In this document: positions 37,058 through 50,236 of the stretch, piece after piece
How the letters are laid out: every line of letters starts with the position of its first letter
How positions within the stretch are numbered: position 1 is the first letter of the stretch
Assembly: GCA_037102815.1 (NCBI GenBank)
Contig: BTPP01000001.1
Coordinates: 4,985,001 to 5,049,000 of the forward strand
Direction: 5' to 3'
Source: Neurospora intermedia
Taxonomy: Eukaryota > Ascomycota > Sordariomycetes > Sordariales > Sordariaceae
DNA: 64,000 nucleotides
Position numbers and translations under genes: made by a program
The notes under the pieces: generated by a model
Told to the model about the DNA's origin: nothing
Databases searched by the model: none
The model's input: the letters and a program-made list of their open reading frames with translations, nothing else

Positions 37058-38016
37058 CGGCACTGGAGAAAATCAGGTCAAAGCCATTCCATTTGCACGC
37101 ATCATGCGGCTAAGGACGGACCCCACCCGCCCGTAGGTTACAGCGAGTGCTCCACTCCACACTCACTCACTCGGGTCGGAGCTGAATGCCTCCATCTGAC
37201 GTCCGCGGACCCTGAGAACTTCCACTTCGGCGCCCGACGTTTTACACTCGCTATGATCTTCACAGTTGCGTCACGTGTCAAGATAGCTTACATACCCGTT
37301 TGCTCCAAGCTCCAACAAACAGAATGAATGCTCGGAATAGCTTCGCTTTATGCATTCAACTGATAATTCTAAAACGGTATCCAAATTACAGCACAGTATC
37401 TTACGAATCAGCCTCACCGTCAACAATTACCATCACTAATTGTAACCCCCCTTTGCCATCCACAACTTCCCATAATCGTCTTGCGAACTGGTTCTCCACC
37501 ATTGATATTTTCCCAACAAGTCACCAATCCTCCAAGATCCACAGCTATACAAATCCGGCCTCTGCTAGATTCCCATCGTTTCTGGACATCGAGAAAAGGG
37601 AGCCGTGCATATGCTGAAATGTGTACCATATTGCGAGTACAAAATGCTTCTACTTCTTCCTAAAACAAACACGAAAAATTAGAGTCAAAACAGCTTGGTG
37701 ACATGCTGTGACCCTCCAGAATGTAAGTGTTAAATAGCAACAGAGATGAGAGTTTTCCCAGCATGAGTATGCATATGCATGCCCCCCTTAACAAAGACCG
37801 TAAAAGTCCCTTCAAACCAAAGTACCTATACCCTTCCCTCTCCATGGTAGCCCGCTTCCCAATGCAATACAATGCATAAAATGTGGTCGCATCTTTCATT
37901 CAGTCTTCCATGTCCTCGTGAATTCCAGCCTGCTTTTGCCAATGGCCCTTCATTAGACTCTCCACCAGGTCTCACCAGTGGTTTCCATTGCTTGGCTCGA
38001 GATGGCCCTCTCACTA
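36505..38016. other. Intergenic: m-AAA protease promoter and Zn2Cys6 gene 3' flank
   Basis: No coding signal. The protease promoter should lie within the first kilobase and includes the poly(G) tract and, at 37272-37277, a CACGTG E-box within GTCACGTGTC, a typical site for bHLH factors. The stretch from about 37.4 to 38.0 kb is probably the 3' UTR of the zinc-cluster gene. Confidence 0.55.
37020..37057. repeat. Poly(G) tract, 38 nt
   Basis: Thirty-eight uninterrupted G on the plus strand, about 515 bp upstream of the m-AAA protease start codon. On the gene's strand it is poly(C). Such runs can form quadruplex DNA and are highly length-variable. Confidence 0.9.
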
Positions 38017-41000
38017 TCACCGCTGATGTGGTACATCGCTCCCAAAGTTGCCATTTTCGACACTAGGATATTCACCACCGCTCATCTCTGCCCAATTCCA
38101 GTCCAGCGTTACTGGTAAGCTGAACAAATCTTGCGGCAACATCGGCTGTTGGTAAATCGATCTTGGGTCGCCCGCAGACGGGTCCGTCAGCCCATCCATC
38201 ACAAAGTCGGCAGGATTCATATTCGCAATGGCACCGAATCCAGTAAGATCAGCCCAATTGCCGTAGTCAATGCCTTCCATGCCGGTGGGGCCGTCAGTCC
38301 ATCCGTTGGGCGTCATCCCCGGTGATGGACTTTGACTGAATGGACTGTGGCCGCTCTGGGGGGTGCGGGTGCTTTGCACACCTGGCGAAAGATGATCTTT
38401 CACTGATCCCGAGTTCGGCTGTGGTGTGGCTGCACTGCCTGCTGTCGGAGGCCGCGGCGTCATGGTTGCGTTTGGATTGAATGAAGAGGCGTGGTCCGCG
38501 GATGCTGTAGTGCTCGATGCTGCCTTTCTACTAGATGCTTGCTCCTGCATCTTACGCTTGCGTCGTGACGAGTTCTCTTTCTCGGCTTTGTCAATGACAA
38601 CCTTTGCGATGCGCTCGAATTCAGCGCAAATACCAAGCATGCGGTGCACACCGCCGGTTTCGGCTTCATGACCAAGCATGGACAGGAAGGTTACAACCAC
38701 ACTCATCAGTTTTGCGTCCGAACGCGCCCTAGGGTCCAAAGGATTCTGGAGGATGTTTCCGAATAACGTCACCAAGGCCGAGACAGGGAAATATAGCACC
38801 ATCCTGTAGCAGCTATCAGTAAGTGTGTGAATGGTTCTTGATTCAGAGTTAGACTTACCAGACGCATGAAAAGTCGCCTTGAGGAATATACTTGAGTAGA
38901 GAAATCGAGGCTCTTGCGGCTGATGTACACAGTGCTGCTGAAGAGAAGATTCTGGGGTTCAAAGGCCTGGCATTGAGGCCTTGAATGGCAAAGTTTGATA
39001 GGCGACTAGTCCAGTAGCCGTGGTGAATAGACATACGATGAATCGTTGTCAAGCAGTTGTAGTAGGTAAAATGCAGCATGACGACGTGAAGGATCAGTGG
39101 TGTATGGGATGCCTTGATTTCATGCTCGGGTCGGAAGTCGATGGGAATGCTGTCTTTCCAGTCTTCGAGTTCCTGATCCAACTCTCCAATGGTGTTCAAC
39201 AATTCACCGTCCGACTGCTTCGTGGCCTTCGTTGCGTATAGTCTCTTATACACCTTGCTCTCGACGATGGAGATCTCAACCATCTTTCTGAAAAGATTCA
39301 TCTTTCCTTTCCCATCAGCAAGGGGAATGTTACCGATGCCGTCGGCGGGATCTTCGTCAGGAAGGTCAACGTTCATGTCGTCGTCGTCTTGCGCGGGCGG
39401 CCGTCCAGATCGTAAGCAAAGGTCCTTATCTAACATATAAGCGATCCAGAATACCCGCTTCCGCTGTTCGATTTCGATTGGGTTCAGGTTGAAGCCGGTT
39501 CCGCGCTTATGGAGGCCGATAGTATGTGAGAGACGAATTGCTGTGGCAATGAGGAGGAACGACGGCTGTGGGTTAGGAGTGCCCTGCATAAAGAGAGACA
39601 TACCCAGGAGAGCCTGGACACTAAGTAGATCAGTATTGCGCATCGTCAGCTCCGAGAAGACTGCCATGGCATTCTTCATATAACCCCAAGCCTTATCATC
39701 CTCCTCCTGTGGAACCAAATTGCTCATCACCCGAAGACGGTAGGCGATAGCCAGCGCCACGTTCAAGCTTGCCCACCATCCGGATCCCTGATACGGGTCA
39801 GAGGAATACTGTCTTTCGACCAAATGCATAAATGTTGGCTGGTGGAACAGCGGAAACATGCAGTTGAAGTTCTCAAAATAGTCTTTGAGAAGCGACATGG
39901 CTTCCGGCTTGGGAGGTAGCTCTTTGAAAATTACGCGACGGAACAGATCGCCAAAAATGTCGGGCTTCCATCTTGTCCACTTGTGGTCGTCAACCGAAAC
40001 ATCAGAGATCATCTGCTGGAATGAGTTGTCACCCATCTTCTCATTGACCCACTGGATGCCCTTGGGAGAAAAAATTGAGAAGCCGGAAGATGACCCTTTG
40101 ACAAGTTAGCAGTGACACCATCAACCCAGGGCCTACATGTCAAGGACTTACCAATGTAACGAGTTTCGCCATTGTTATTTGTGACGAGGGAGCACATCAT
40201 TTCAGACAGGGCTGAAACCTCCTGCTCTGTTTCCTCTTTGTCGACTTTCTCGGGAGCGATCGAGGCCCGCTTCTCTCCCGAGTTATCTCTGGGCGCTTCA
40301 GGCAAAGGCGAGGCCAGCGAGCTGCGCGGCGTCGAATTATTTCCATCTTGTGCCGATGCTGCCTGCGAGGGTGAGGTAGGGTTGGAAGCGGCAGCCTGTG
40401 AAGTTTGTCTCGACTGTGCTGTCTTCTCCGCGAGCTTCCTTTCAAGCGTTCCGAGGTCGGTGGCTCCGTTATCATCGTCTCCGAGCAAACCTGTCGGGCT
40501 GGTAAGTATCATGCCAAGCTGGAGGCGAGCTACGGGGTAAATACCTGATAGTCTCAACAAATGTTCCATGCGGCCTAACCGATTCTCGAGACCTTCAATG
40601 TACTTGGCCCTGCAAGACACTCAACGATGAGCCAATGTTCACATGTCTGAGCATCTGCGGAGGTGTGACATACCCCTTGGGAGGACTTCTCTTCTTTTCC
40701 ACTTGGGTGAAGACGCAATCGGTCTTGTAGTTTATGCAGTGTGTGCAAGCTGGCAGCTTTCCATCACACTTGATCTTCTTCTTTCTGCACATATCGCAAG
40801 CCTAGGGAATTGGAAAGGAGCTCTGTTAGCGACGGTTCTTCGATGGACACCCCCCGGGTTTCTGATCTCGGCCAATTTCTAACCATGACTCACCCTTGCT
40901 ATCCTCCTCCTCTTTGCCTCGCTTGTATCATCAAGCAGCCCATGCTCACCAAACATTTGTGCGACAGCTAGGTCATGTGGAAGTTGTTGGATGGGTATGC

Positions 41001-41094
41001 CATGCTCCGTGTAGCCCCCGAAGATCTGAGGCGGCTGGTTCAACAGAGGTGGAGGTGCCATGGGCATCTGGAAACCGCCGTGGAGGTGGTCCAT
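38017..41094 (-). CDS. Zn(II)2Cys6 transcription factor with fungal-specific regulatory domain
   Basis: A nuclear regulator with the fungal binuclear zinc cluster. Exons are 40894-41094, 40674-40801, 40545-40609, 40152-40490, 38859-40095 and 38017-38803, with introns of 92, 64, 54, 56 and 55 nt, giving 918 aa. The cluster at residues 69-96 has the spacing CX2CX6CX6CX2CX6C ([11 protein letters not shown]...), followed by a basic linker KKRSPPKG and a short dimerisation helix [21 protein letters not shown] conserved block [20 protein letters not shown] is restored by the fourth intron. The middle-homology domain runs from about residue 300 to 560 ([22 protein letters not shown]). The tail is Ser/Pro/Gln-rich and likely an activation region. 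The 54-nt intron at 40491-40544 keeps the frame open whether or not it is removed. Target genes cannot be inferred, and I do not recognise the specific ortholog. Confidence 0.93.
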
Positions 41095-41130
41095 GGTTGT
41101 GGTGGTGGTGGTAGTGGTGGTGGTGGTGGC
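41095..41130. repeat. (GGT)n microsatellite directly before the Zn2Cys6 start codon
   Basis: On the coding strand this reads as CCA/CAC repeats with one interruption, running to the start codon. It should lie in the mRNA leader. Confidence 0.7.
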
Positions 41131-44100
41131 AAGAGACAGCCGTCGCCGTGTATATTACTTTGGAGCAACACAGTATATGTTGAAGAATCGGGATCGTCTG
41201 GTCGGCTATGGAGTCGGGGGTCGGTCAGATAAGTGGTTTTGGCCCTTCACTTATCGGCTGTGACGTTGGTGGTGTCGAAGGGAGTCGGATATTATGTATT
41301 AGGGAGAATGTGGAAAGCCGTTGACAAGCAGGGGAGATATGGCGGCGGGCGGGTACGTAGTAGTAAATAGGCCTTACGGGGACTGGAGTCGAGGCTCGAA
41401 AAAAAAAGAAAATAGGCGCCCGGGGTACAGGGGCAGGAGAGCTATTACATAGCACGCAGGGGCAGCAGGTGGTTGTAGTAGCTGGAGCCGGGAGGCCTTT
41501 CACACACCCTCCTCACACCTCTCACACCCTTCCACCTCACACCGTACGGTGAGTGGTCTGTGGTATCTTGGGGGAGTGGTCGTTCTCCTATCGGACGGTC
41601 CCGTCTCGGTCTGGTGAACGTGAAGGACAACGTGGGACTTGACTAGCCCGCTTCACACCACTATTGTCAGACTTGACGGTCGAATCAAGGGGCCGGAAAA
41701 TAGACCGGATCGCTCGGAAATCTGGGGTCGTGTTTTGGCTATTCCCCGGCACTCACTCGATGTCTTTACTAGCTGAGAGGTGTGTATGTGGTTGTGCGCC
41801 GAGTCCAGTGAGATTTGAAGCGGAGGAATCCATCCGCAAGCGTCTTCCTTCTGCGGGCGGGCTGTTGACCAGTATACACGTAAAGCCGTTGAGGCTCCTT
41901 ATGGGCTAGGGTAGGCTGTGGTAGGCAATGGGTAGGTGATCCGTAAACGGTTTCCAACGGCGGAATGGAGCTGGAAATAGAAGCTCCAAGCTTGATAGGA
42001 TTCTTGTCGGACGATTAGTGGCTCCAGTTGTATGCTAGTGCGCTATAGCACAGAGCGTGGAAGTTGGGTACTCGGCTGCCCCTGTTTGGCCGTGAGAGAT
42101 TCGCTGTTCAAAGGAAGGGTCCAAATGAGAGTGTGGTGGTAGGGCTGAAGGGGCTTGACAGCTTGAACCCCGACCAGGCAGACGAGATTGATCCTACTCG
42201 CAGGTGGTGATGGGATGGATGTCTGAAGAACAAAAGGAGAAGATGCAGAGAAGTGGAAACTCGAGGTATCAATTCCATGTCAACCGAGCATCAAAGTACG
42301 TGCACGAAAAAGGAAGGACCTGCGTCGGACACACGGGCGTTATTCACAGCGAGCGTGGACGCTGATAGGCTCGCCGTGTTAGTGTTTACAGCATCATGTG
42401 CGAGGGGAAGTGAACTGTACATTAATACGGTGGAGGTGACATTTCGCTGATGAAAAGACTGCAGTGACTAACGTGAAGAGGTGCAGTGAGCTCAGCTGCA
42501 ACTTCCACTTCGTTGTTCTTGGCATCACTCGACGTGCACTGTGTGGCCCAGACGGACCCTTCATTCACGATTGCTACTGCCTCTTACAGTGTACCATAGG
42601 TAGGTAGTATATACAACTGGGGAGAACTAATTCGAGCCGAGGACGAAACGTGAAACTTGCCACTTGATTCCATGTTGTCTTAAGAGGCACGATGGTGAAG
42701 AGCTATATCATCAAAGGAATAAGCCATCTTCCGACAACCCATGCGATCGGTACCTGTCTAAAGCATTGCGGGGGGAAAAGAGTCGGGCATCAATGACAAA
42801 CTCCCCCCTCAGATCCCCCCTTCCTCAGACAGGTCGATACATAGGTACTGTATCATCATCGAACACATCGATTAGGCCCTGGTCCCTGGGTAGCAGAGGT
42901 ACTAGTGTAGGGTATCTACCTCTACACACCATAACCCAATCCATGAAAGGGGTTCACCTTCCGCCATCACACGTGCTGGCTCAAGGCACCGGAAGCTGTT
43001 TCTGCATCACAACGTCCGTTCCGTTCCATAAAATCCCCGATGTGGTGGACTTGGTAAGCACCTGCAATTTAGTACATACGCGTACATAGTCCAAGCCCCA
43101 ACTGATTGCAAGCACTCGGACTCAGATGCTGACGGCCTTAACCCCGAACTGTAATTCGCATAACTTGTGACGTAAATAGACAGATACTAGGGATTGGTGG
43201 GTTTTATACAATGCGGCACGGCATGGCACGATAACTTCACCAAAGACCAACCTCAAGTCATCATAGTAGCAGTATCTCATGTCTGTCTCCCATCAACAAC
43301 ATAGGTACATAAACAAGCCTACCCGTACACCCCATAAACAGCTGGTAATGAAAGACTGGAGGCGGGAATCGGAAATGTACTGCAAGAGAGCATGGTAACC
43401 ATCCTAGGTGGGGAATCGAAGACCCAAATCGAATTCTATATTCGACCTCTTCTCAACTTTCCTACATCTCGTTGTCCGCAACCCAAGAGTCCAAAGAATA
43501 CCTTGGTACTTACCTTCTCCAAATTCCCCGGATCCCCTCCGTCCACTTCACAATGTCCACCCCAGAAATGACATTTGTCAGCCATTTTGACTCCGCTATC
43601 GTGAACAATCCTGCAATTATCACCCGTCTTCGCCCGTCCGACGTCCAAGCGCACGGGCAGCGAGCCACGAGAAATTACACCGATCAGACAGACACCCGTG
43701 CAGTGGTGGTGAGCGCCGCTTCGAGCGGGGAAAGCCGTTATACCTATTACACACACTACACTACTAGTATGGTACTGTCCATGTCCGACCGTTTGCATTC
43801 TCTCTCTCTCTCTCGCGTTCGTTAGCTCGTCTCGTCCGCCGAACCCCCTCCCCCTCCCCCTCCATCGCTTGATGCTACCTACGCTTAGTTTTACTACTCT
43901 GAATAGCTCCCCGTCCATTAAGTTCTTCGGTTTCATCAGTGTCTCAACTCCCTTGCTATGGTTACTTTGGTTGCTTTGCGTGGCTTTCTCTGGGTTAGTG
44001 TTATTCTCTCCATGATGCGGAATGAATAGAAGAAGTAGGAACCTTCGGGCATGTTCCGTCCTGCATAAAGATCTACATCATCACTGCCCTCAATAGAAGA

Positions 44101-45628
44101 AAAGCTGGGACCCTCTCAGGTATGGGGTGCTGAACGCAAGGCCTCGGCTCTGTGTTATTGCTGGCCCTGATTATATCATAACACACTTGATTTGTAGCAG
44201 CACCTACTGGTAACATCGTGAGGAGGCACGGATAGTTCTAAAGGGACAGACAAAAAAAAAACGAAGCGAACCGTGAATCTTGATGCTATGCTATCAAGTT
44301 GGTTGCTTGATGTGATACGATAATCACGAAAGTTTTGGCGGCGCATGGCGGTTGGGATGGCAACCAACTCAGCTTGGCATGACACTCCTGGACACACGAC
44401 GACAGATGGAATATTTTCTCTGAACTTCAGTACCTTGTCATCAGTGAAAACAGATTTCGTCCTCGCCATCATCATATGTCTTTCACTTTCTCTTCGCCTC
44501 CTATCTTCCTCGCATTACGCAATTCGACCACCATATACGACCGACCCCGTCCGCCACTTTGGTGCAGCACAATGATCCTATCGCACAGCGCTTTGTATTT
44601 ACACCGATGCCGCTCACCCTTGATCAACGCCTCCCATACGTTGGCACAATGTGCATTGTGTACGCAGGAATAACAGACGAGCATCCGGCCACGCTGTTAC
44701 TCCATCTATAATTCCGATTGGACGATGCATATTGCTCTAACATGGACTGAAAATCGCCGAGAGTTGTTGCACGATATGTGCCAGATGGGGAGATGATTGC
44801 TCCTTACTGCATCTACGGTTCTATCCAACAACTATATGGAGAGAAGGGATTCTAGAGTATTCATTCGAAGATCGGTACGTAGGTACGCGACAGACGCATA
44901 GCAACAGCTATGACAGGCAAGAATCGGCGTCAAGGGGCGCGGCGTGGTGGTGAGAGTCGTTCAGTCCAGTTCAGTTTCAGAAAAACCATCAGCTTTTCTG
45001 CTGCACTTCACTTCCTCTTATTTTCTCGCTTTGCTTTACTTGCACTGCTTCTCTTTCCTTTCCCTATCTTCATATCTATCATGTAGCCCGAGGTATATGC
45101 CGACCTGTCCTCCGAACACTTTTCTTCCTCCCGCCGCCCCCAGAACACAAAAATCCAACTGGATTGCATACCTGTGTGTGCCTGCCGGCCAAGCCATGAT
45201 AAGAAGAAGGAAGAGGCTTCTAGCAAGCCATAGCCCTCGCTTCAGGATCCCTCCATCCCCTCCTTTTTTTTCTCCGCGTCCGTTGTGCCCGTACCTCGGA
45301 CGGACTAACCACAAGACATTATAGAATAAAGAGAGAGTGTGTGTTAAGTTGGAGGGAGATGAGATGAGAAATGAAAAAAAAAAGAAAAAAATGCCATGTA
45401 CATCGACAATGGGCGCCGAAGGGAAGATGACTGTCAGATGAAAGAGAATGAAAGATCAAAAATGGAACAAAAAAATAATAATCGACAAGAAAATGTTGAT
45501 ATCATATCCAAGAAGCTTCACAGATTTTACCAAGATGACTGCAAAAGAAGAAAAAAGGATGGCTCAATATGGGTCAAAGATGGTAAAATGGCTATGTCCA
45601 AAAAAAAGATGAAGACAAAATTATCCCA
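41131..45628. other. Intergenic: upstream region of the Zn2Cys6 gene and 3' flank of the His-rich protein gene
   Basis: About 4.5 kb without a convincing ORF. The leader and promoter of the zinc-cluster gene should occupy the lower part. Pyrimidine runs on the plus strand occur at 43798-43815 (CTCTCTCTCTCTCTCG) and 43840-43870, and TAGGTAGGTAG at about 42599. The region 45330-45620 is A-rich on the plus strand and is probably the 3' UTR of the next gene. Confidence 0.55.
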
Positions 45629-47601
45629 TCACATATCCTCAGTAAATCTTGACCCAGATCCTCGGGACCCATCCCGGGATACCAGACTCCGACCGATCGG
45701 GTCTGGCAATAAAGAAGCACGTGCGGGCGGACTTGGAGGTCCATGACTGCCAATCGGTGACGCCGGCGTTACCGGATGCGTGTCATCTGAAAAGGGGCTT
45801 GTTGCTCTCGCTCCCGTTGATCCTCCATCCTGCTGAACAATCGCGGTCCTCCCCGGTCCTGACCTAAAGACGGGAACGCCGCTTATGGGCCGCATCGGAG
45901 ACCCGAGTTTGAGCCGCTGCCCACCAAGGCCAAGGGCGCCCGTCGTCCCATCGGTGAACGCTACGGAATCCCGATAGTAGACGCTCTCGTGAGGATCCGG
46001 GTCGCTGTATCCATCTCCCCCAGATTCTAAAACGGATATCAGCTTCTTGCCTGATACCCGGTAGAAACCCGGTTCTGAGGCCGGGGCCTCGGTTGACGCG
46101 GCCGAGAATCGCTTGGCCCCCGTAAGATTGGCAAGAGCAGACGGGACTGCGTATGGAAGACCTCTTTCTGTCATTCCTCCTCCTCCTCCTCCTCCATTTC
46201 CTCCACCGCCTCCACCACTGCCGCCTCCTCCTTCTCCTCCTTCCAAAGCTCCTCCTCCATGCTCATTTCCGCCCCGTTTCCGGGCTGCGGCCGCCAAGCT
46301 TCCACCTTCGCCCAGCAATCGGATGTTGCCGCCGCCGTTTCGCTTCTTCCATTTTAGAAGGAATAATAACAGGAACGCAATGAGGGCCATGCCCGCAGCC
46401 CCGCCTACGACACCTCCAATGATGGATCGCTGAGCGGTGGGCGTAAGTCCGCTGGAGTTGTTGTCCGTGTTGTTGGGGTCGACATACGGGGAGTCGGTCG
46501 TTCCGGCGGGGCTTGCGGATTCGCCACCAGCTCCCGCATTGCCGCTGTTGCCTTCTTCGGTCCCACCTGCTACGAGAGTCGGCACACCTGACGAGATGGA
46601 TGTGAATTGAGTGGTTGAAGCTCGGCTTTTGGTGGAAGAAGCGAAGGTGGATGTCGAACTTGCAAAGGTGGATGTTCGGGTAGTGTTTGCGAACAAGGAA
46701 TGGGACACATGCGTGCCGTTGGGATAAAACGATGGGATGCGAGCTATACGACAAGGCGCGCACACGGGCAAGGTGTTAGTCACTCACTGCGCATGGATCA
46801 AATCTGTCTGGATGGGGGAAAGGATGACACAAAAGAAGGAAGCATATGCATACTTGAAGAAGAGTTGAAAAGTCCGGAGGACAGCGATAGTGTGGGGAAG
46901 CTCGAGGTGCCATCTTGGTAAGATGCAGACGAGCTGTTGAAAGGAGCGGACGTCAAGGCCGCCGGCGCAGCCACGCCGGAGGACAGAGACAAAATAGCGG
47001 ACGTTACAGACGACTCCGTGTCGACGGAGGCAGTTGGCGACGGTGTCCCATCGCCAAGTTGCGGAACTGAGACGGGCACGGTGGGCAACTGACTACCCAG
47101 ATCTCTGACCTCGGCAGTTAGCACGGCCACAGGGTCGGATGACTGTGTAACAGGTTCGGATGCCAGAGTCGAGAAGTGGACGAGAGCACCGGCGTCATCT
47201 ATGATCTTGATGACGGACACAGTTTGGACCACTAACACTTGACGTGCATTTAGTGGTTCGGGTTGTTGGTGCGAATCTGGTGATGAACGAATGTCGAGAT
47301 GTTTGTGGTCCTGGAGAGCGGTGTTGTCGCCGTCTTCATGTGATGGTTCCTGTGCTTCTTGTCCGGAGGATTGGTGGTGGTAGCGAGCGTGGTTGTGGGT
47401 GTGTATGTGGTTGTGTATGTGGTGTTGGTGTTGGTGAGGAGTTTGATCAAGTTCCTCTTCCGGCTGCAGCTGGCCTTGTTGGTTGTGTTGGTGGTGCAAA
47501 TGGCGGTGGTTGTGCCCAGCGCTGGAGCCTGTATGGGAATGGTCGATATTCTGGGTTTTGCGGGCCTGAGAGAGTGAAGGCCCGCCAATGTGGTTAGTCA
47601 T
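45629..47601 (-). CDS. His-rich, Ser/Thr-rich single-pass membrane protein of unknown function
   Basis: Probably a cell-surface protein with a mucin-like ectodomain, one membrane helix and a cytoplasmic tail, the architecture of fungal wall-stress sensors, though I recognise no Wsc or Mid2 domain. Exon 1 is 46854-47601, a 110-nt intron lies at 46744-46853, and exon 2 is 45629-46743, giving 620 aa from this ATG. The first 110 residues hold about 24 histidines in HxH patterns (HQHQHHIHNHIHTHNH). A short conserved-looking block LNARQVLVVQTVSVIKIID follows, then Ser/Thr-rich sequence with N-glycosylation sites. The helix, about residues 358-382, is IIGGVVGGAAGMALIAFLLLFLLKW, stopped by KKR. A poly-Gly stretch and a Pro/Ser-rich tail end the protein. 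The frame is open upstream without an ATG and reads LSLGCLAAGTTTHA, like the end of a signal peptide, so an unseen first exon may supply the true start. Confidence 0.75.
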
Positions 47602-50236
47602 GGCGTGTGTGGTGGTGCCTGCAGCCAGGCAGCCCAGTGACAGAGAGGTGGGTTGTTCCGAGCGCTTGTTTGGAGGGCGTTGGGTGCGCGATGTGTGGCT
47701 GTGTAATCGGGCAACGAGCGACGAGGGTTAAACGAGCGACTTGTCCAAGATGGACAGCTTTGGGTGCCTTTTTTTTCTCTCTGTTTTCGCGGGGCCGGGG
47801 GTTGAGTGGCCAAGGAATGTGGGAGTCAGGCTTCGTGATCCGGTGATTCTGAGAGGACGACGGTTTCCCGTATTCGAGTGCGCGGGTGGCCGGGTCGGTC
47901 TGCAATAGTTCGTAATCGACAGCTGCGAAGCTACGCTGAGGATGGCGGCGACGAGACGATGGAACAATAGCTACTCAAGGTATTGGTTGGCTGGCGCATT
48001 GTAGGAGATCATGGGCAAGATGTCGTCGAATCCATCCTCGGTCGGTATAGTAGTCCTGGGATCCAGTGCTTTTTTTCTTATTTTTTTGTCGTGTTCGGCG
48101 TCCTCCTCTTTGATACTTTTCCCCTGTCGGAGTCTTCTCTTGTCTCAATGGCCCGCCGCTAACAAATGGGTAAGAATGGCAAAAACACGCTCGCTTCCTC
48201 GGCCTCTTCAGACTGTCGCCAACATGCCTGGTTGAGAAAATGAACGAATGAATGATAGAACAACAAAAACAAGACAGCAGCCGGGGGAGAGAAGGGACAG
48301 GCAAAGAGGAGAGAAAGACCAAAAAACATTGAATGAACAACGGGGGGCGGGCTGCACAACGATAATAACCTCCGGGACCACGCCATCCACTTCCATAGTA
48401 CCATACCTACCCATACACCCATACCTACCTCTGCACATCCATGGGCTCGCAGATGAAATGAGATGCCAAAATTGGGCACAGCATGCCCTCGCAATCCTCG
48501 CGGGCGTCGCATCTGCCCTGCAACTGAAATGACGGCGGCATGCTCCCTGGTCTTGATCGGGCCCCCCCCTGGATGGATGGAGGTGCCGTCCACGCCCTCT
48601 CCCGTTCCTGCCTTGGTTGCCCCTGCGCGGCGTTGAGCTGCTGCCCTGGGCTGCCCGAAAGGGTCTCCGCTGCGGGATCCCTTCTAGCGCGGCGTCCAAC
48701 ATTCAATGCGTGCCTCGTCGTCGTGCCCCCAAGATGGGTCCATATTTGGGGGCATTTGGTGCCCGTTTCGGGGCCAACTCGCGGGACCCAACACGTTTCT
48801 GCAATTTCGCTTCCCTGGCCCGATGTCTCTCCTCGTTGCGCTTTCCCCCGTAGGTGGCCCACCCAGCAAAACCCATGAATGCCATGGCAGGCCTGGCTCG
48901 CTGGAATCCACCCTGGTTGGGATGTGGTTCATGATTGGCCCACCACAGCCGCGTAAGTCTTCAACATCTGATGCCGTGATTGGCCTGCTGTGCAACTAGG
49001 AATGCACTGGCCAAAGATTGATGTCCGCAATTTCCACGACGGCCCATACAAACAGCAAGAGCGAAACAATTGCAGAGCACTGGTGAGACTGGGCATGACG
49101 ATTGTCCTTTGCATGCTGATGGATACGGCGAGGCTCTTAGTGTAGGAGTTAGGGGAAGCTCCTGAGAATCACGATGCAAGAGGCATGTCTTTTTTGCGAT
49201 CAACATTTGAAACACTCGGGATTTCCCTGATGGGCGCAGCAAGAAACTCCTACCCCGCCAGGCCCGCCTACATGTAATGGGACCTGGCGGGTTGAACCTG
49301 AGTCGAGTCAAGACATGCAAGAGCTTCATCCAGTCCATCTTAAATCCGTGGCCGATTGATACGAAGTGGAAGCTCAATCTCATTTGGGCCTGGGCAGTTG
49401 CGACTAGTCGTTGGCATCTTGCAAATGCCGCAACTGTCACACCTCGTGTCGGGCCACCGTACCGCACACCTCAAGGGACAGAGCGATGATATAGTAGGTG
49501 CCTTTTTACAGATAAAAGAAAGGCCCCATCTCCTCTTTCAGCCTGGCAGTCTACATATCTCTGACGATACCTACTTAACTTGAAGTCTGCCTCTCGCTGC
49601 CCCTCTGGGTGTGGCTTAGCCTTGGTCAAGCCTTGAGGTTGTGCTGATACCTACGTGCCACAGCGAGGTACTTGTAAATCGTCCTGTTGAATGTGCTGGT
49701 CAAGGCTGATAGCAAGAACCCAGACCAGCCAAACACTCTCCAGAATTCCGTGCACCAACCGTGACAGTGGCATCTTCCATCGCGGAAATCCCGTCGAATT
49801 GGATATTAAACGTTCATGTCAACCGATAAATGATACCTGGGATACGTAACCACCTTGTGGTCCTGAGTTCATTGCGGGAATGGATGTGCAAGTTCCGGCC
49901 AGCCGATGATCCATTGGTGTCTTCCGGGCTGTCTCGCTTACCCCTTTCAGCTGTAAGCGGGGATCGTCAACTAACCAACGTCCCAGAGCCCCAGGTCGAC
50001 CTCTACCGTAGCCCGCTGTATGTACCTGAACCCTATAGTGGCACATCGGCAGCGACCAACCAACCAACCACTAGAACGACCTGGAGATCGATCCCATGCC
50101 CTGCTCAGGTCAACCACTCAACCCCCACATCAAATCAACCCAGAACACTCACAAGTTCACTTCCAATTAATCAAATTTGTTTGTTCAGAGCAAGTCCGTT
50201 TCAAATCCGTGTTCAGTGGCTGATCCGTCGAGGACC
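47602..50236. other. Intergenic region between divergent His-rich protein and hydrolase genes
   Basis: Must contain both promoters, and perhaps a first exon of the His-rich protein gene. A GC-rich block at about 48460-49000 is open over long distances in several frames on both strands and is described under findings. No product is recognisable. The last 200 bp before 50237 are rich in CAACC/CCAACC words, probably the hydrolase leader. Confidence 0.55.

Noticed and set aside
43400-43440. TTCGATTCC on the minus strand resembling a tRNA T-loop
   Set aside because: The flanking bases do not pair as a T stem, and no acceptor or anticodon arm can be formed around it.
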